This document shows, piece by piece, positions 38,501 through 50,900 of a DNA stretch of 64,000 bases (within the stretch, counting starts at the first letter, position 1; each line of letters starts with the position of its first letter). The notes below the pieces were generated by a model. That model was given only the letters and a program-made list of their open reading frames with translations, was not told the DNA's origin and made no database searches. Made by a program: the position numbers and the translations under genes. This stretch comes from Rotaria macrura (lineage: Eukaryota; Rotifera; Eurotatoria; Philodinida; Philodinidae): NCBI GenBank assembly GCA_900239685.1, contig OENT01000311.1, positions 1 through 64,000 of the forward strand. The letters are read 5' to 3'.

Positions 38501-39373
38501 TCTAATGAATTATAGATGATAGATGAGCTTGATTATCAATTTTTTTTTAACAGAAAAACTTGTCTACATACTTAATAAATATATAAAGTGTAATAAAATA
38601 ATTGCCCAGAAATTTTCCCGTAACACAACAAAGTAATTGGAAAAGTTTTTTAAACAACGATGCTTGTCGTTCTTCAGCATAATTCTGCCGCCGTGTATCA
38701 TCAACATACATATCAATTGTATCAACAATATATTTTATTAAATGATCACGATCATCAAAATCTTGGACTGTTTTCGTTTCACTGGCTGCTTCGACTATAT
38801 CAAGAAGATCGATGCCTGAGCGAACACTTAACGTACGCCAAAATAGACGTGGTAAATAAAAAAATAATGCCATCATCAAAATAATAAATGGTGTCCATTG
38901 ATAGTAATTCAATACACGACTTTTCCTATGAAACCAAAAAACAAAACAATTGTAAAGCGCATCGTAATAATACTGTTTCTTTTTCTTTTTTTATTTATTT
39001 TGCATTTCATATATCCTAATCGTCCCTAGTGACAACATAAATAAAGTAACCTGTCAGATATTGAAGTTGGTATTGGTTCATTCGGATCAAGTCTGTACGA
39101 ATTCGTCATAAAACAAATGTAATTGGTAAAATTAATATAAGCTGAGGGAAAATTAGCTCGATTCCAACATGATATTAATGATGATATATTATTAGTTGTC
39201 AAATGTGAACCTGATATAATAGCAAGTGTAATGAGTCCATATACAGTATATTTTCTATTAAGACGATCAATGTCGTCATCATCGGATGATTGACTATGAA
39301 AGAACATTGTTCCACAAAATGTAAATGTATATAGATGATGTTCAATTGAATTCATCATCGTAAATTTTTGCAT
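35565..39373 (-). CDS. Innexin (gap-junction / hemichannel protein)
   Basis: Exons (minus): 39051-39373, 38572-38925, 38258-38501, 35565-36149; 501 residues. Four-pass channel protein of the innexin/pannexin family. Seen: RLNRKYTV before TM1; two Cys in the first extracellular loop (Cys69 in SCWNRANF and Cys87); the family signature YYQWTPFI at 115-122; the second-loop block FPRETFCDFHVR..ITVQCVLTVNLFNQ with its two Cys; then IFTLLWIWYV (TM4) and a long cytosolic C-terminus with a Ser/Pro-rich end. All splice phases agree. The first intracellular segment is short and the TM1 region (ISGSHLTTNN) departs from the usual TTKQ pattern. Intron 3 is 2108 bp (36150-38257); others are short. A second innexin first exon lies 5.3 kb upstream on the same strand with a compatible donor phase. 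Confidence 0.92.
36150..38257. other. Large innexin intron, no gene recognised
   Basis: 2.1 kb intron between the second-loop exon and the TM4 exon. AT-rich, with only short uncharacteristic frames; no repeat or transposon end found. Confidence 0.5.
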
Positions 39374-42300
39374 TCAATAATAATAATAATAATAATAAAA
39401 AGATCAAAAACTAATACTTCCGAAGTGAACCAAAAAGTATGTGAGTTTGTATGAGAATGCACCAGATGGGAATTTTTCTCTGCTCGATTACTCTTATATT
39501 TATAAATTTTATCGAACAATAACAAGAAGTATTCAACTACGTATCTAACGTTGGAAAGAATTGATCAATCGGGACATGAGCAATGTGTTAAAGAAAAGAT
39601 GAAAAAAGACCCTGACTGCAAAAAATTCAAGGACAGTTTCTGTTAAATGATCTTGGCATCAGCTCAATGGCATATAATAACTCTATAGATAGACGTGTCT
39701 AAAATTATTTTTCCACTGTCATATCATGACAAATACGTGTATTCACACACTTGATAAACTTTATGAATTTATCTGAATACATAATAAAAAAAACGTTGAC
39801 ATCATCTACCTGTTTGCATTTCCTTTGATGGAATTCTTATTCATTGATGAAACTAGAAAGTAATTAAAACTAGAAGTGCCTCTTAAGATATCTGATGATT
39901 GCGTTTAGTCATCTATATTGATTGATTCTTATATTACTTATAGAACAATGAAATCAATCGTTCGTGTTCATGTGGTGTAGTTAGAATTCTGTGTGCGTTA
40001 TAGATACACAAACTTGTTATATTTCATATAAAGCTTAGTTAAATACAACAGTATATGTAAATAGCAGTGTTCATTTGATACATACGTATGTGAGCAGTAG
40101 AGATCTGTCATACAAATAATTTTTACAGGCTTAAGAAACGAATCGTTAAAAATCTCAATTAATAGCATTTGTCTATTAAGAGATAGTTTTTGTTTATTTT
40201 AATTTACTGAAATCTATTCAAGGATTCCCAGTCTTTTTATTTTTAATGAATCGAAAATTTTCCGTTTTCATACTAGTAAATCGATTCGAATAGACTTCTT
40301 TACATCATCATATATTGATTAATTATTTCTATAAGCACATTTCTCATCGTTGTTGAAATCTATACACTCATGATTTATGTCTGTATATATCTTTTTTCGA
40401 AAATTTCATCATGCTAATTGTCTATTTACTACATAGATTCTCATTTTATCATTGTACTTCAATATCAATATTCTCTATTGTAGGATGAAAAACGATCTAA
40501 CATGGTGCTTTGATTTGTTCGGTATTCAAGCCGTGTTTGAGTGGAATCCTATTAAACCTAACATAATAGCCTCATGGTTTTTTTTTCTTACATAATACAT
40601 TCTTGATTGAATAGTAAAACCGTTTATTACTTTTCTTTTACTATTATACACATATAAAACACTATTTCAATGAGAAATCAAATCAATATCTTCGAGACAA
40701 ATTGAAATGCTGTAAAACGTTTATCAATTAATATCGTCTGAGTCAAAATGCTTGAGTGAACTAGTCAATGCTTTTGAATAAATACGTCAAATGAAGTACA
40801 GGCAGATTAAATACAGGATATTAATATCCCGTAAAAAGGATTATGATTGGTGCTTTTTTTCTCTTCTTCCATATATTTATATTATTATGAATACGAATGT
40901 ATGGTACCTACTGAAGATTTAGATATTATCATGTTCTTAAAACTCAAGATGATTCATCAATCAAACTAGAAGAGATATGTTTGTGATTGTAAATTTCAAG
41001 AATACCAGTGTAGCATGAGTTAGTAGTTTTTCTACCTATCTTTCCCGTAGAATTGCCAAGTATTTTTTAAATTCATACATGGAATTTTTAAATACATCAG
41101 CAAACTTTAAGCTATTATCTATTACGAAAAAGTGAAAACTCATTCAAAAACATTATTAGATTCAGACATACTTCATTTGTTTGTTTTTTTTCCCCATCAT
41201 TCTGATGCTTTTGAATTGCTCAAATATTCGAATATGATTGTTTAAAAATTTTTTTATTGTTGTACTATTCTCCATGGTAACAAGTTCTACTATATCAATT
41301 CTATAGTGAGTATTACGTTCTTACAATGATCTATTTATTTCGTTTAAACAATTACTAATCAAACTTATCGATGACATGCTAATAAGAGTCGGAGAATGAT
41401 TAATTATTGATATAGGTTAATGTTAAATTGCATTTTTCTAACTTAGAAACAAGAATCTCGTGTCATAATTTTTCTTTTATACGGAGGAACAGCAAATAAT
41501 AAGTTTTGTAATGTAAAATTGAATGTAGAAACAATCTATCAGTCGGATAGAATGGAAGTCGATCAGTTTCATTTACTAAACTAATGTAGATGATGCTCAT
41601 GGGAATAATATTCAACAAGGATAAGAAAAGAAAACAAAAACGAAATAATATCGCAGACCATCTTTTAACGTAAAGAATACTAACGATACAATTTAATCTT
41701 AATTTTTTGAGATGACTGTGTTGAATAGTTCTTTCGAAATTTGCTTTTGTAAATGATCAATCTAGTAAAGAATTAATCATAATCAAGTTAATTAAACAAA
41801 TAAAAACAAGTTTTCTCTATTTTGTTTGTTAATATGATTGTAATTCTGTTTGTTTAATAATATTTCCTAATTACAGATTTTTATTGATATTCATATAATT
41901 CCATTAATCATGATGTATTGACTTTTCTCTATTACAAGCTATTAACATTATAATAATAAATTGATTATACGATGTATAAGCATAGTTTTACGATCTAGGT
42001 TTGCGTCTTTCACGATATGAAAGTCACCATTCAAGTGGAATGTGTGATAACTCAGAAAGATATATGCTTTCGAAAGTGTACACCAGTTTCATGATTGGGG
42101 AAATGAAAATAAAAAGCTATCAATTATAGACGATAGCTTGTGATCTTCTATTCATATTCATCCGAGAGTTCGTTTGCATGAATAACGTGAGTATAAGAAA
42201 TCATACAAAACTAAGCTAAAACTTCAGCTCATTTGAATTGTGACGTTATAAATGCTTGATTTTTATTTCCTCGAGGAATCATCCTAGTTCCCTGAAGTGT

Positions 42301-44716
42301 TTCTTAAAATATTACGAATTTCTTATTACATAGTTCTGAGACATTTAAGAAGAGCAAAGGAAAATAAATCTGATCTGATTCGTTGTTGAGATTACCGATC
42401 ACAAAGAATTATCATGCTGGAATAAAGTAGCTCTGTTTATCAGATGGATCATATCAATAGAAAAACGAGAAAATAAATCTCTTGTAATTAACACAATCGG
42501 TCAATGATCTTACGTAAGAATAATAATATAAACATCATCAAAATCCGATATGCTTCTAATTTAGACTACACATTAACATGCCCAACATATTGAACTATGG
42601 AATAAAACGAGATTATACTCTAAAGAAAGACTATGCTTGTCATATAACACATCAGTTTATCAAAAAATATTATCATCAGAATTTTGACATTCGTTATATA
42701 AAAATGAATGATCTGTTCGATTTTGAATTGAAATATTCACTTTTACATAAGTATAATGGCATTTTGATCCTACATGCATTTCATTTATGATTGATCAAAC
42801 CAAAACTACATAAACATTTAAATGAAACAAATTTTCATCATCAATGTCACAAGTTTTGATTAATTATATCAATTCAATATCAACCAATTATATTTGCTTC
42901 TCTATTTCAAACTAAGATATAATACGAACAGCTGACATGCAATGCATTGCTATATCGAATTTCTAACTAAAATTTAACCATTGCTCAATGAAGTACAGTG
43001 TGTTCATGATATATTTATCAGTAATTATGATACAGTCTGACATGACTATGAATTTCATAACATCAAAGAACAATCGTCTCTATTCTCTTGATTCTTTTTC
43101 GATGAAATCATATATTTAATTGTGCTCAGAATATTATTTCAAGCAATTATATACATCGAAATAACTTTTTCATAACTGATCTATTCTTGTTATTAAAATA
43201 GAATGATATTAATATTCCTATTCATGTACATGACTATCACGTATGATTCTAATAATAGAACAATGAATTGTATGGATCGATAATATCTTTATCGGTCTGC
43301 GTATGACCTAACACGGAATCAGCAGTAAATCTGACATTCTCATAACTTTTAATGAGAGCACGAATATCTATAAGGGCTTTTCTCTCTCCGTGTATATTTT
43401 TTTTTGCAGACAAAAGAAGTCATCATGTTCGGCATTAACGTTAGGATCTAATTATAATCCGAAACTTATATCTAACGAAGAACTATACGTTTTCCTTGTC
43501 TGTTATGTATATTCAAAAAATATCCAAACAGAAGAAAACTGTCTCTAATATCGAATGTGGAATTCGATGTTGATGCTAACCTTTCTAGAGACGTCTCATA
43601 AGAAAGAATTGCAATCACGAAAAAAAACACAGCTGTATGAAGGAAGGATGATTGAGAATGATTTCCTCATATAAACACCACGTCACCTACCGATCTCATG
43701 ACAAATATATATATATATATATTTGCTACAAGAATCATACAACAACAAGTTCGGTAGAAATTGAATTTCGAACAAAGTTGCAACATTAACAACTGATAAA
43801 AGTCATATGTTAATTGTCATTTTTCGATGTATTATTCAATGATATTGAAGTGCCGAACTAACAGCAAAAGCATATTATGGATGTATGCTAATTTTCACAT
43901 AGTTTTAAATTAAAAAGTCAATAAAAGAAGAAAAACATGATTGTTCACGTATATGAATATTTTTACAGAACCCTCTACATGAAACTATGCTATCTTGTCC
44001 GATGAGTACGACAAATCAGACTTTGAAGTTCTTGTGAATTCCAGTTGAATCTATCTAGTGATTTTGATATTTTGACGATAAATCAGTACTGTTGTAGGAA
44101 GGCGACACACACAAACGCACAATGCCATAACCGGAAACTTCAGAAATTGTTTCCATTTCCTACGTAGGTATCAAATGAACATGTGAATCTATCTACATAT
44201 ATTTTATAAGTTCTAATAGATATTTCTTTATCATAAAAAATTGACGTTGAAATTATCTCATCTATATTTTTCTCGATAGATTGTATCTTAAACTTCGAGC
44301 AGATTTTTTTTTTATCTTCTAACATTTCTTCTCATATCTCATTGATAATATGATATTTTTGTATGCAACTATTTGTATTCCAAATATTCTCCAACAGAAA
44401 TATTGTGCATTTCACAAACAAAATTTATTTATACCAGATTTTGACCTTAAACTTGAATTCATCATCGAAATGTTTGCCTTATGATATGGGACTCAATAGA
44501 ATTTCCAAGAAAGTGTCTGCCTTGATACAGATTATCTTTCATTAAGTAATCGATGAAAGTTCTTTTTTTTTCTTAGGTTAAATAAGTAGATCATTGAGAT
44601 CAGATCTTAAAAGCTATTTTTCAACGTTTAGTTATGTTTTGTTCGGAATACGATACCCACACAATACAACTGGTCGTATGATTATCATTCGTTTATTTCC
44701 TTATGACTTTTCTTAC
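39374..44716. other. Long non-coding interval between innexin exons
   Basis: 5.3 kb AT-rich interval. A (TAA)n microsatellite sits at about 39377-39398 and a (TA)n run at about 43706-43723. I searched the minus strand for a second YYQW-type exon, the CDF/TVQC block and a TM4 exon, and found none. No other gene, RNA or transposon end was recognised. It is either intergenic or a long first intron of the innexin gene. Confidence 0.5.
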
Positions 44717-45003
44717 CGTTCTTCGATATTTTGAGGTATCGTTTTATTTCTATCAATGTAATATGTTGATGATATGTAACATATTTGATTTGTAAAATCA
44801 ACGTATGGTTTGATATAATTAGCTCGATTCCAACATTCAATTCTATCATCATCGAACTGTTTCGTTGCTGTTATGGTCGAAAACAGCACGAGTAAAGCGA
44901 CCGTATATTTATAATTTAACTTATCAAATCCGTCGTCATCTGATCGCAATGTTGATAGAAGTACTGTTGGCACAAGTGTGATTAAATAGAGTAAGTCAAC
45001 CAT
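44717..45003 (-). CDS. Isolated innexin first exon (alternative exon or gene fragment)
   Basis: A 287 bp exon from ATG 45003 to a donor (GTAAGA) after 44717, encoding 95 residues plus two bases of the next codon. It shows the innexin N-terminus: SDDDGFDKLNYKYTVALLVLF (TM1), TATKQF, Cys57 in ECWNRANY and Cys75 in QICYISSTYYI, ending IPQNIEER. It is closer to the family consensus than the first exon at 39051-39373. The donor phase (2) matches that exon's, so splicing to 38925 would read ..EER-KSRVLNYYQW in frame. No other innexin exons lie in the 5.3 kb downstream. It is either an alternative promoter and first exon of the same gene or the remnant of a second innexin. The open frame is intact, which favours function. 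Confidence 0.7.
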
Positions 45004-47991
45004 AATAGTAATATAATTTGTACTAGTGGTAGTTATAGTTAATTTTCTATTGGTAAAAGATCATCTAAAACTGAATAAAATTGTATATTTGAGCAATTTG
45101 TATTGTTATATTAACATATTCTATTAAGTAGTCGACTTCAATTTCGATCATCTAGATGAGAAGAATTTTCTCTTTTTAATTATGTTTGAGTGAATTGAAA
45201 CTTCCTGATATCATTGAGATTTTAGTTGTATTTGAATAATAACTTTTGTTTTCAACAATTGATTTTGACAATTTTTTAATATTTTGCTAATGTTTGAGGA
45301 TTCCAGTGTCAGACCGAATTTCAGTTCCTTGGCTCGTATTGTGGCTGAGTTATAAGCCGTATAGTGCGAGAAAATCGTATTTTACAGTGACATGTGCAAA
45401 AAAAAAAAATAAATGTTGGAACAAGCGAAGAAAAGAAAAGAAATAATGAATAGTCCATTTTGTAGAACTTGAAATATGTTGTAGAATAATTATATCGATT
45501 TCTCGCTTGTATTTTTTTCTTTCTATGGTTTTTCATTAACGATACTCTACGACCAACACTTCGTCATGTTTATCTAGAAGAGCACAATACTTTCATTTTC
45601 TTCTAAAATACACACGTTGAAGGAAAACGAAAGTATCCTTAATGTGAAGAATCTACTTAGCAAAAAACCAATACTAAGTAAATTCACGCAAATGATTCTT
45701 TCTCCGTGAAGAAATAACGATCTTTTTCGATAAAATCTACATTAACTCACTTTACACAAGGACATTCTGAAAGTTAAAATGTAAATAACTCGAGAATGGC
45801 TCGTTTATTTTCGTTCAAATTTTTACCGTAGATATAGATCTCATGGTTGTACGACCGGTAAAAGTTTCAGTCTTCTATCTGTTCCTCTTACGGAGTTATT
45901 TATAATATGTGACGAAATATAGAAGGACACTTTTGAAAAATGACTTCGTAAATAAAACATGAATGATTCGTTCGTTTTCACTCATATACACTATCACAGA
46001 TAGTATTTTTAGAGTTGTCAAAAATCTGTATGGATTGCAGCTTTTTATCAATTCCTGATATGAAAAAAATTATATTAAATGGCATATGTAGCAAAACATT
46101 TTTCGTATCAACTAATTTAAACCGATATTAGAATATATTACTGACTACGTCTCCTTTAAGTTGACTTGATTTCTAAGTTAATACGAAAAACTAGAAATAA
46201 ACTCTAGTTCTAAAGAAAAGATTATCTAAAACCTTTTATCATGAAAGTTTTTTAAACACAGATAAAAACCATATCACCATCTAGTACTGTTTCTTAAATT
46301 ACTTTCATGTTTTCTATCAACACGACCCATAGAAATCAGTGTAACCTTCATTCGTAGCAAATAACACTAAAGAGAAAACTTGAATATCTGCACGATCTAT
46401 ACCTTAAGTGTTGGTAAATTTCTACTGTGTGGTATATACATAGAGTACAATAAAATGCACTTCTCAAAACTTATTTCACTTACTTTCATTTTTTTTTGAG
46501 CCAATTATACCAAAAGGTTGTAATACCCTCGCGTATATAATGACACTTGTGCATGTGACATTTATCGATAGTCGAAATAAATATTATTTTACTCTTTGAA
46601 ATCGAAATATCAAAGAAAACAAAGACGAAAAGAAAAAAATCTATTTCTTAGAAGCTCTTATTACTTGAATTATTAATTGGATGTATACCATCCATTAATC
46701 AAGAACCCCATCGATATGTGTATACAAAACATGTATATTTGTATACTGTTAGCATCTAATTATGTCTTGCGGTTTACAATCTTTCTAATGCTTTTGTTTT
46801 GTTCTTGTAAGAAAAAAAAGATGTTACTGGAGAGAAAAAAAAATTCTACAGAATAAAAAGAAAAAAAAACGAGACACAAAGAAAGAGAGACGGAGAGAAA
46901 TTGAAGTGTTTGTGTCTCCATTACTTTGCAGTAGGACTATATATATGCCTTTAAATGTATTGGTATGTCTTATTCATGCTGTGCGAACAACACATTCAGG
47001 GAAAAAAATGAGAAGAAAGACAAAAAGAACGAAGAAATATTTACGAATGGAATCAAATGATTTCTAAGACTACATACTGTAATAGTCTCAAATGGAAGCT
47101 TCTCATTCTTAACTATATAGGATTATTGAAAGTTTGGAACTCTTTCAATCTTGATCATTCTAATACGAAGTTATATTTATTGAAGACTTACTGTGATTCT
47201 TTCTCTTATGTCCTTTTTTATGACCAGGGAATTTGTTTTGCGTTGATGGATCATTACCCTTCAAGAGTAAGAGAATCTCAGTGTCATAGTAGGTTATGAT
47301 GAAGTACTCAAGTGCACTAATCATCTATAGCCATTGATCAGTGTGTGCCCTGAATTCTGTGAAATAAATGATAGTACATTCCATTATCAACAAGTTATGC
47401 TCTTATAGGAAAATATTTCTTCGTTCAATAGATACAAACATCAAAGTCTGTCTGTTTTTGTTCGTCACATTTCCTCCGATTTCATCTGTAATATAAATTA
47501 TAAGATAACACGGCACTTCGTACTACTAAAATAAGATACAATCATATGTCTAACATGACAGTTTCATCAATTGTTTGTTTCTGTTTTTTATTGCCTTTCA
47601 TCATTAGCGGCGTTAAAAGCGTTCATCTACAAAAAAACATATAACTTCGGAGATCCACGGAGATGGGAGAAAATGTCACCTAATAGTTTAGACATATATG
47701 TCTGTTCAATCGGTACGAAAAAATAAATGGCGACATTGAATGTTGAATTTCTTTTTAAAAGTATTCAATACGAACTCAACTTATGACTATATAGTCTCTA
47801 TTACATGTTCTTCAAAAAATCGAGATATTTTATTTTCAATGCTCATATGAGATTCATATTAAGTGAGAAAAGCAAACAACAAAACAAAACTAAGTTACAA
47901 CTGAAATATCAAAAGAAAAAGAAAGAAAAAAAACAAGCACATGATATTACATACAATAAGAAAAAGAAAAACGCATTCATTTATTTATTCA
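45004..47991. other. Intergenic, no gene recognised
   Basis: 3.0 kb of AT-rich DNA with an A/G-rich tract near 46806-46905. It would contain the promoter of the isolated innexin exon and the 3' UTR of the kinase gene. Open frames are short and without family character. Confidence 0.5.
47980..47989 (-). promoter_or_regulatory. Poly(A) signals of the kinase gene
   Basis: Two overlapping AATAAA hexamers on the minus strand immediately after the kinase stop codon (47992-47994), implying a very short 3' UTR. Confidence 0.5.
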
Positions 47992-50900
47992 TTAGAAAGA
48001 ACGTACAAGAATGTCACTGTGAGCATCGTCATCAACAAAATCATTACTTGTTGTATCATCAATTAAACGTAGCTGATAAGATGGAACTATTTCATTTGAA
48101 TGATGAAGATTATGTTTATGATGATGATCATCGTGTTGTTGATTCGTTGGTGAAGTACTGTCTGTCATTGATGAGAAACAGCCGGATGTTGATGAACGAC
48201 ATTCTCCAGTATCTGAACCTTCAAGTGATATTGATGTTGGCGGTTCAATATGACTCAATACACAATCGAGAACAGTACGAGCCTTAGAAACAAAATCAAT
48301 GAAGAAGAACAAAATTTTCTTATATATAGAATTTGATATGAAAATTTTCTTTCTACCGTTTGTGATGATTCTTCATTAGTAAACCAGATCGTTGGCTGTT
48401 CCTTATTTGTATCCGCCAATATTTCTTTAAGACGAGTATGAAGGTCATCAAAATTAATTCGATTTTCTGGTATATATTGCCAACAAGATAACATCAGTTC
48501 GTATCTATTAACAATAATAACAACTGTCAATTATCGAATCAAGCTCTGTTGTCAAAAATCAAATAATGAAGTCATTTCACATGAATAAAAACAGTTCGAC
48601 TAATAGATTTTCTATCGTTAAATCTCTTAACAATAGATATATGATATATATATATTAGACATATTTAATTTTAGTTTCTTTAACAAGTTAGCTTATTCTC
48701 AGACGAAGCTCTTGTAAGAAAACGCGAAGTCTTGCAACTGACTAATAACTAAAAGGTAATTTATATTTACGTCTCTGACTATTTCAGAGAATCAGATGAA
48801 AGCGTCAAAATATGTTTATGAGCAGAAGTAATTTTGTTCTTGGCGAAGCTTTCCATAATGGTAGATTTCAAGGAAACGATGGGTCCATAACAAAAAATAA
48901 AATAACAATTATTCATTGATTCAATATTCCTGCCTATACGATGTTGAGCTTTTTATATGCTTATCGTACACTAGTACCTTTTTTCTCTATCTCGTGCTCT
49001 ATCACGCAGTTGGTGAAAAGTATATTCAAAGTTTTATGAATGTTGTGATAAAACACTATCTGTACTATCATGCAAATTTTTTCAGTTGGATCTCGAGTTA
49101 TTTAAAGTAAAGTTCAGAGAAAGTTCATCGTGTTCAATTGCACCTATTTTTTATTTGATGAAATCTGATTATTAACGATGTATTGTATTCCAGAAAGAAG
49201 CTTCGTAGGAACAAATCCGTTACAGTAGAATGAAAAATATTTGAAATGCCAGCACAATCAATGTCCTGATGAATCGATAATTGTGCAAAAACTTTCTGTT
49301 ATTATATTACTTAGTTATTAACTATGAATATCACATCAAAGTTGATATGATTGAGATTTCATTATTATCAAGTTCGATGTAGATTTCTGCAATGTAATCC
49401 ATTCAACCACTAATCTCGGTAGTATCAACTTCTAAGGGAATCGTTTACACGGATAAATCAATCATGAGCAAGTGAAATATTAAATAGTAGTTTACAAAGA
49501 TCGAATCGTTTTTTTTTTCGTGTTCATTTTCTCTATGAACAGATATTGTACTATTGACGAAAGAAAAAAATGCTTCGAACTTGTTATTACTGATTCACAG
49601 GGAAATTTTATTTTTTATGTTCGTCTTCATTCGTAGAACTACACAATTTAACGTATCTAGAGAATACATTCTCCCTTCATACGATTATATATACTCACAA
49701 AGTTTGTGTGCATTGGATAGGCTTTTCTAAATTTCCTCGTGTTGTTGTAATCAATGAAATCACTTGTTGATTATTCAATGGTGAATATGGTACTTGACCT
49801 AAGGTTATAATTTCCCATAGGACAATACCGAACGACCTAATCATATCGCCATGGTACTTTTCAATTTATGAAATAATGTTCAACATACCAAATATCTGAA
49901 TTCGATGTGAACACTGCGTCGAGTAATGATTCTGGTGCCATCCATCGTACAGGTAATAGAGCTTCACCTGTCTTTCTATAATAATCTTGTTGACTCAACA
50001 TTCTAGCTAAACCGAAATCACCAATTTTCACAAGAATTTTTCCATGAATCGATTCTATACATGATACAAGACAATTCCGAGCAGCTAGATCTCTATGTTT
50101 AGAAAAAGAAAAAAAGCAAAGCACAGAATTGCATAGAGATACGAAGATTATTCTATTTTTGTTCTCCTTCTCTTGCCTATGAACATATGAATGCTGCTCA
50201 AGATAACAAGCTCCATCTGCTATTTGTCTTGCAATATCGAGACAATCATCGTATGATAATTGGCATTGATCATTGTTTTCTTTTGTAGGTCTTGAACGTC
50301 TTAAGTAATTTTGTAAATCACCTTGTTCCATTAATTCAATGACAAGAAACTGTGGTTGATAATCTTTATGAAAACAAACACCTAGTAAATGTATGATGTG
50401 TTGATGATCAAATTGATTCATTATAATGGCTTCCTTAAGAAAATCGACGCGCTGTGATTGAGACGCTGAACTTGGTAATGTCTTCAAAAGAAAAAACGAA
50501 TCAGATGTCAATACAAATCACATATTCAATAATCGATGATTCACAATCTTTCGAAACAAAAAGTCAAATATCTGTCGATGTTTGATTACGATAGGTTAAC
50601 ATTAGTCTTGTTTATTCAAATGCGAGACAACCTAACAAATACGTTATCATATTGTTCTCGTGAGTAATTGAAAAACTTGTCAGAATATTTAAAAACACTC
50701 GACAAAGTTTTTCTACATCATGGTTTGTTCTTCTCAATTAGTAATCAATTGTATTATATTGTTGAAGAAGAATTTTTTTAACAATAAAAATTATCTTAAT
50801 AGTAGCAAGAAGAATGCTCATTATTTAGTAATGTTTCCATGGATGGCACGGGATTCGGTAATGTTTTAAGGCATTTCTCATACTTATCTAAATTTGACTA

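Noticed and set aside
47805..48287. 160-codon plus-strand open frame
   Set aside because: Mostly antisense to the last kinase exon, with a Lys-rich low-complexity start; shadow of the real gene.
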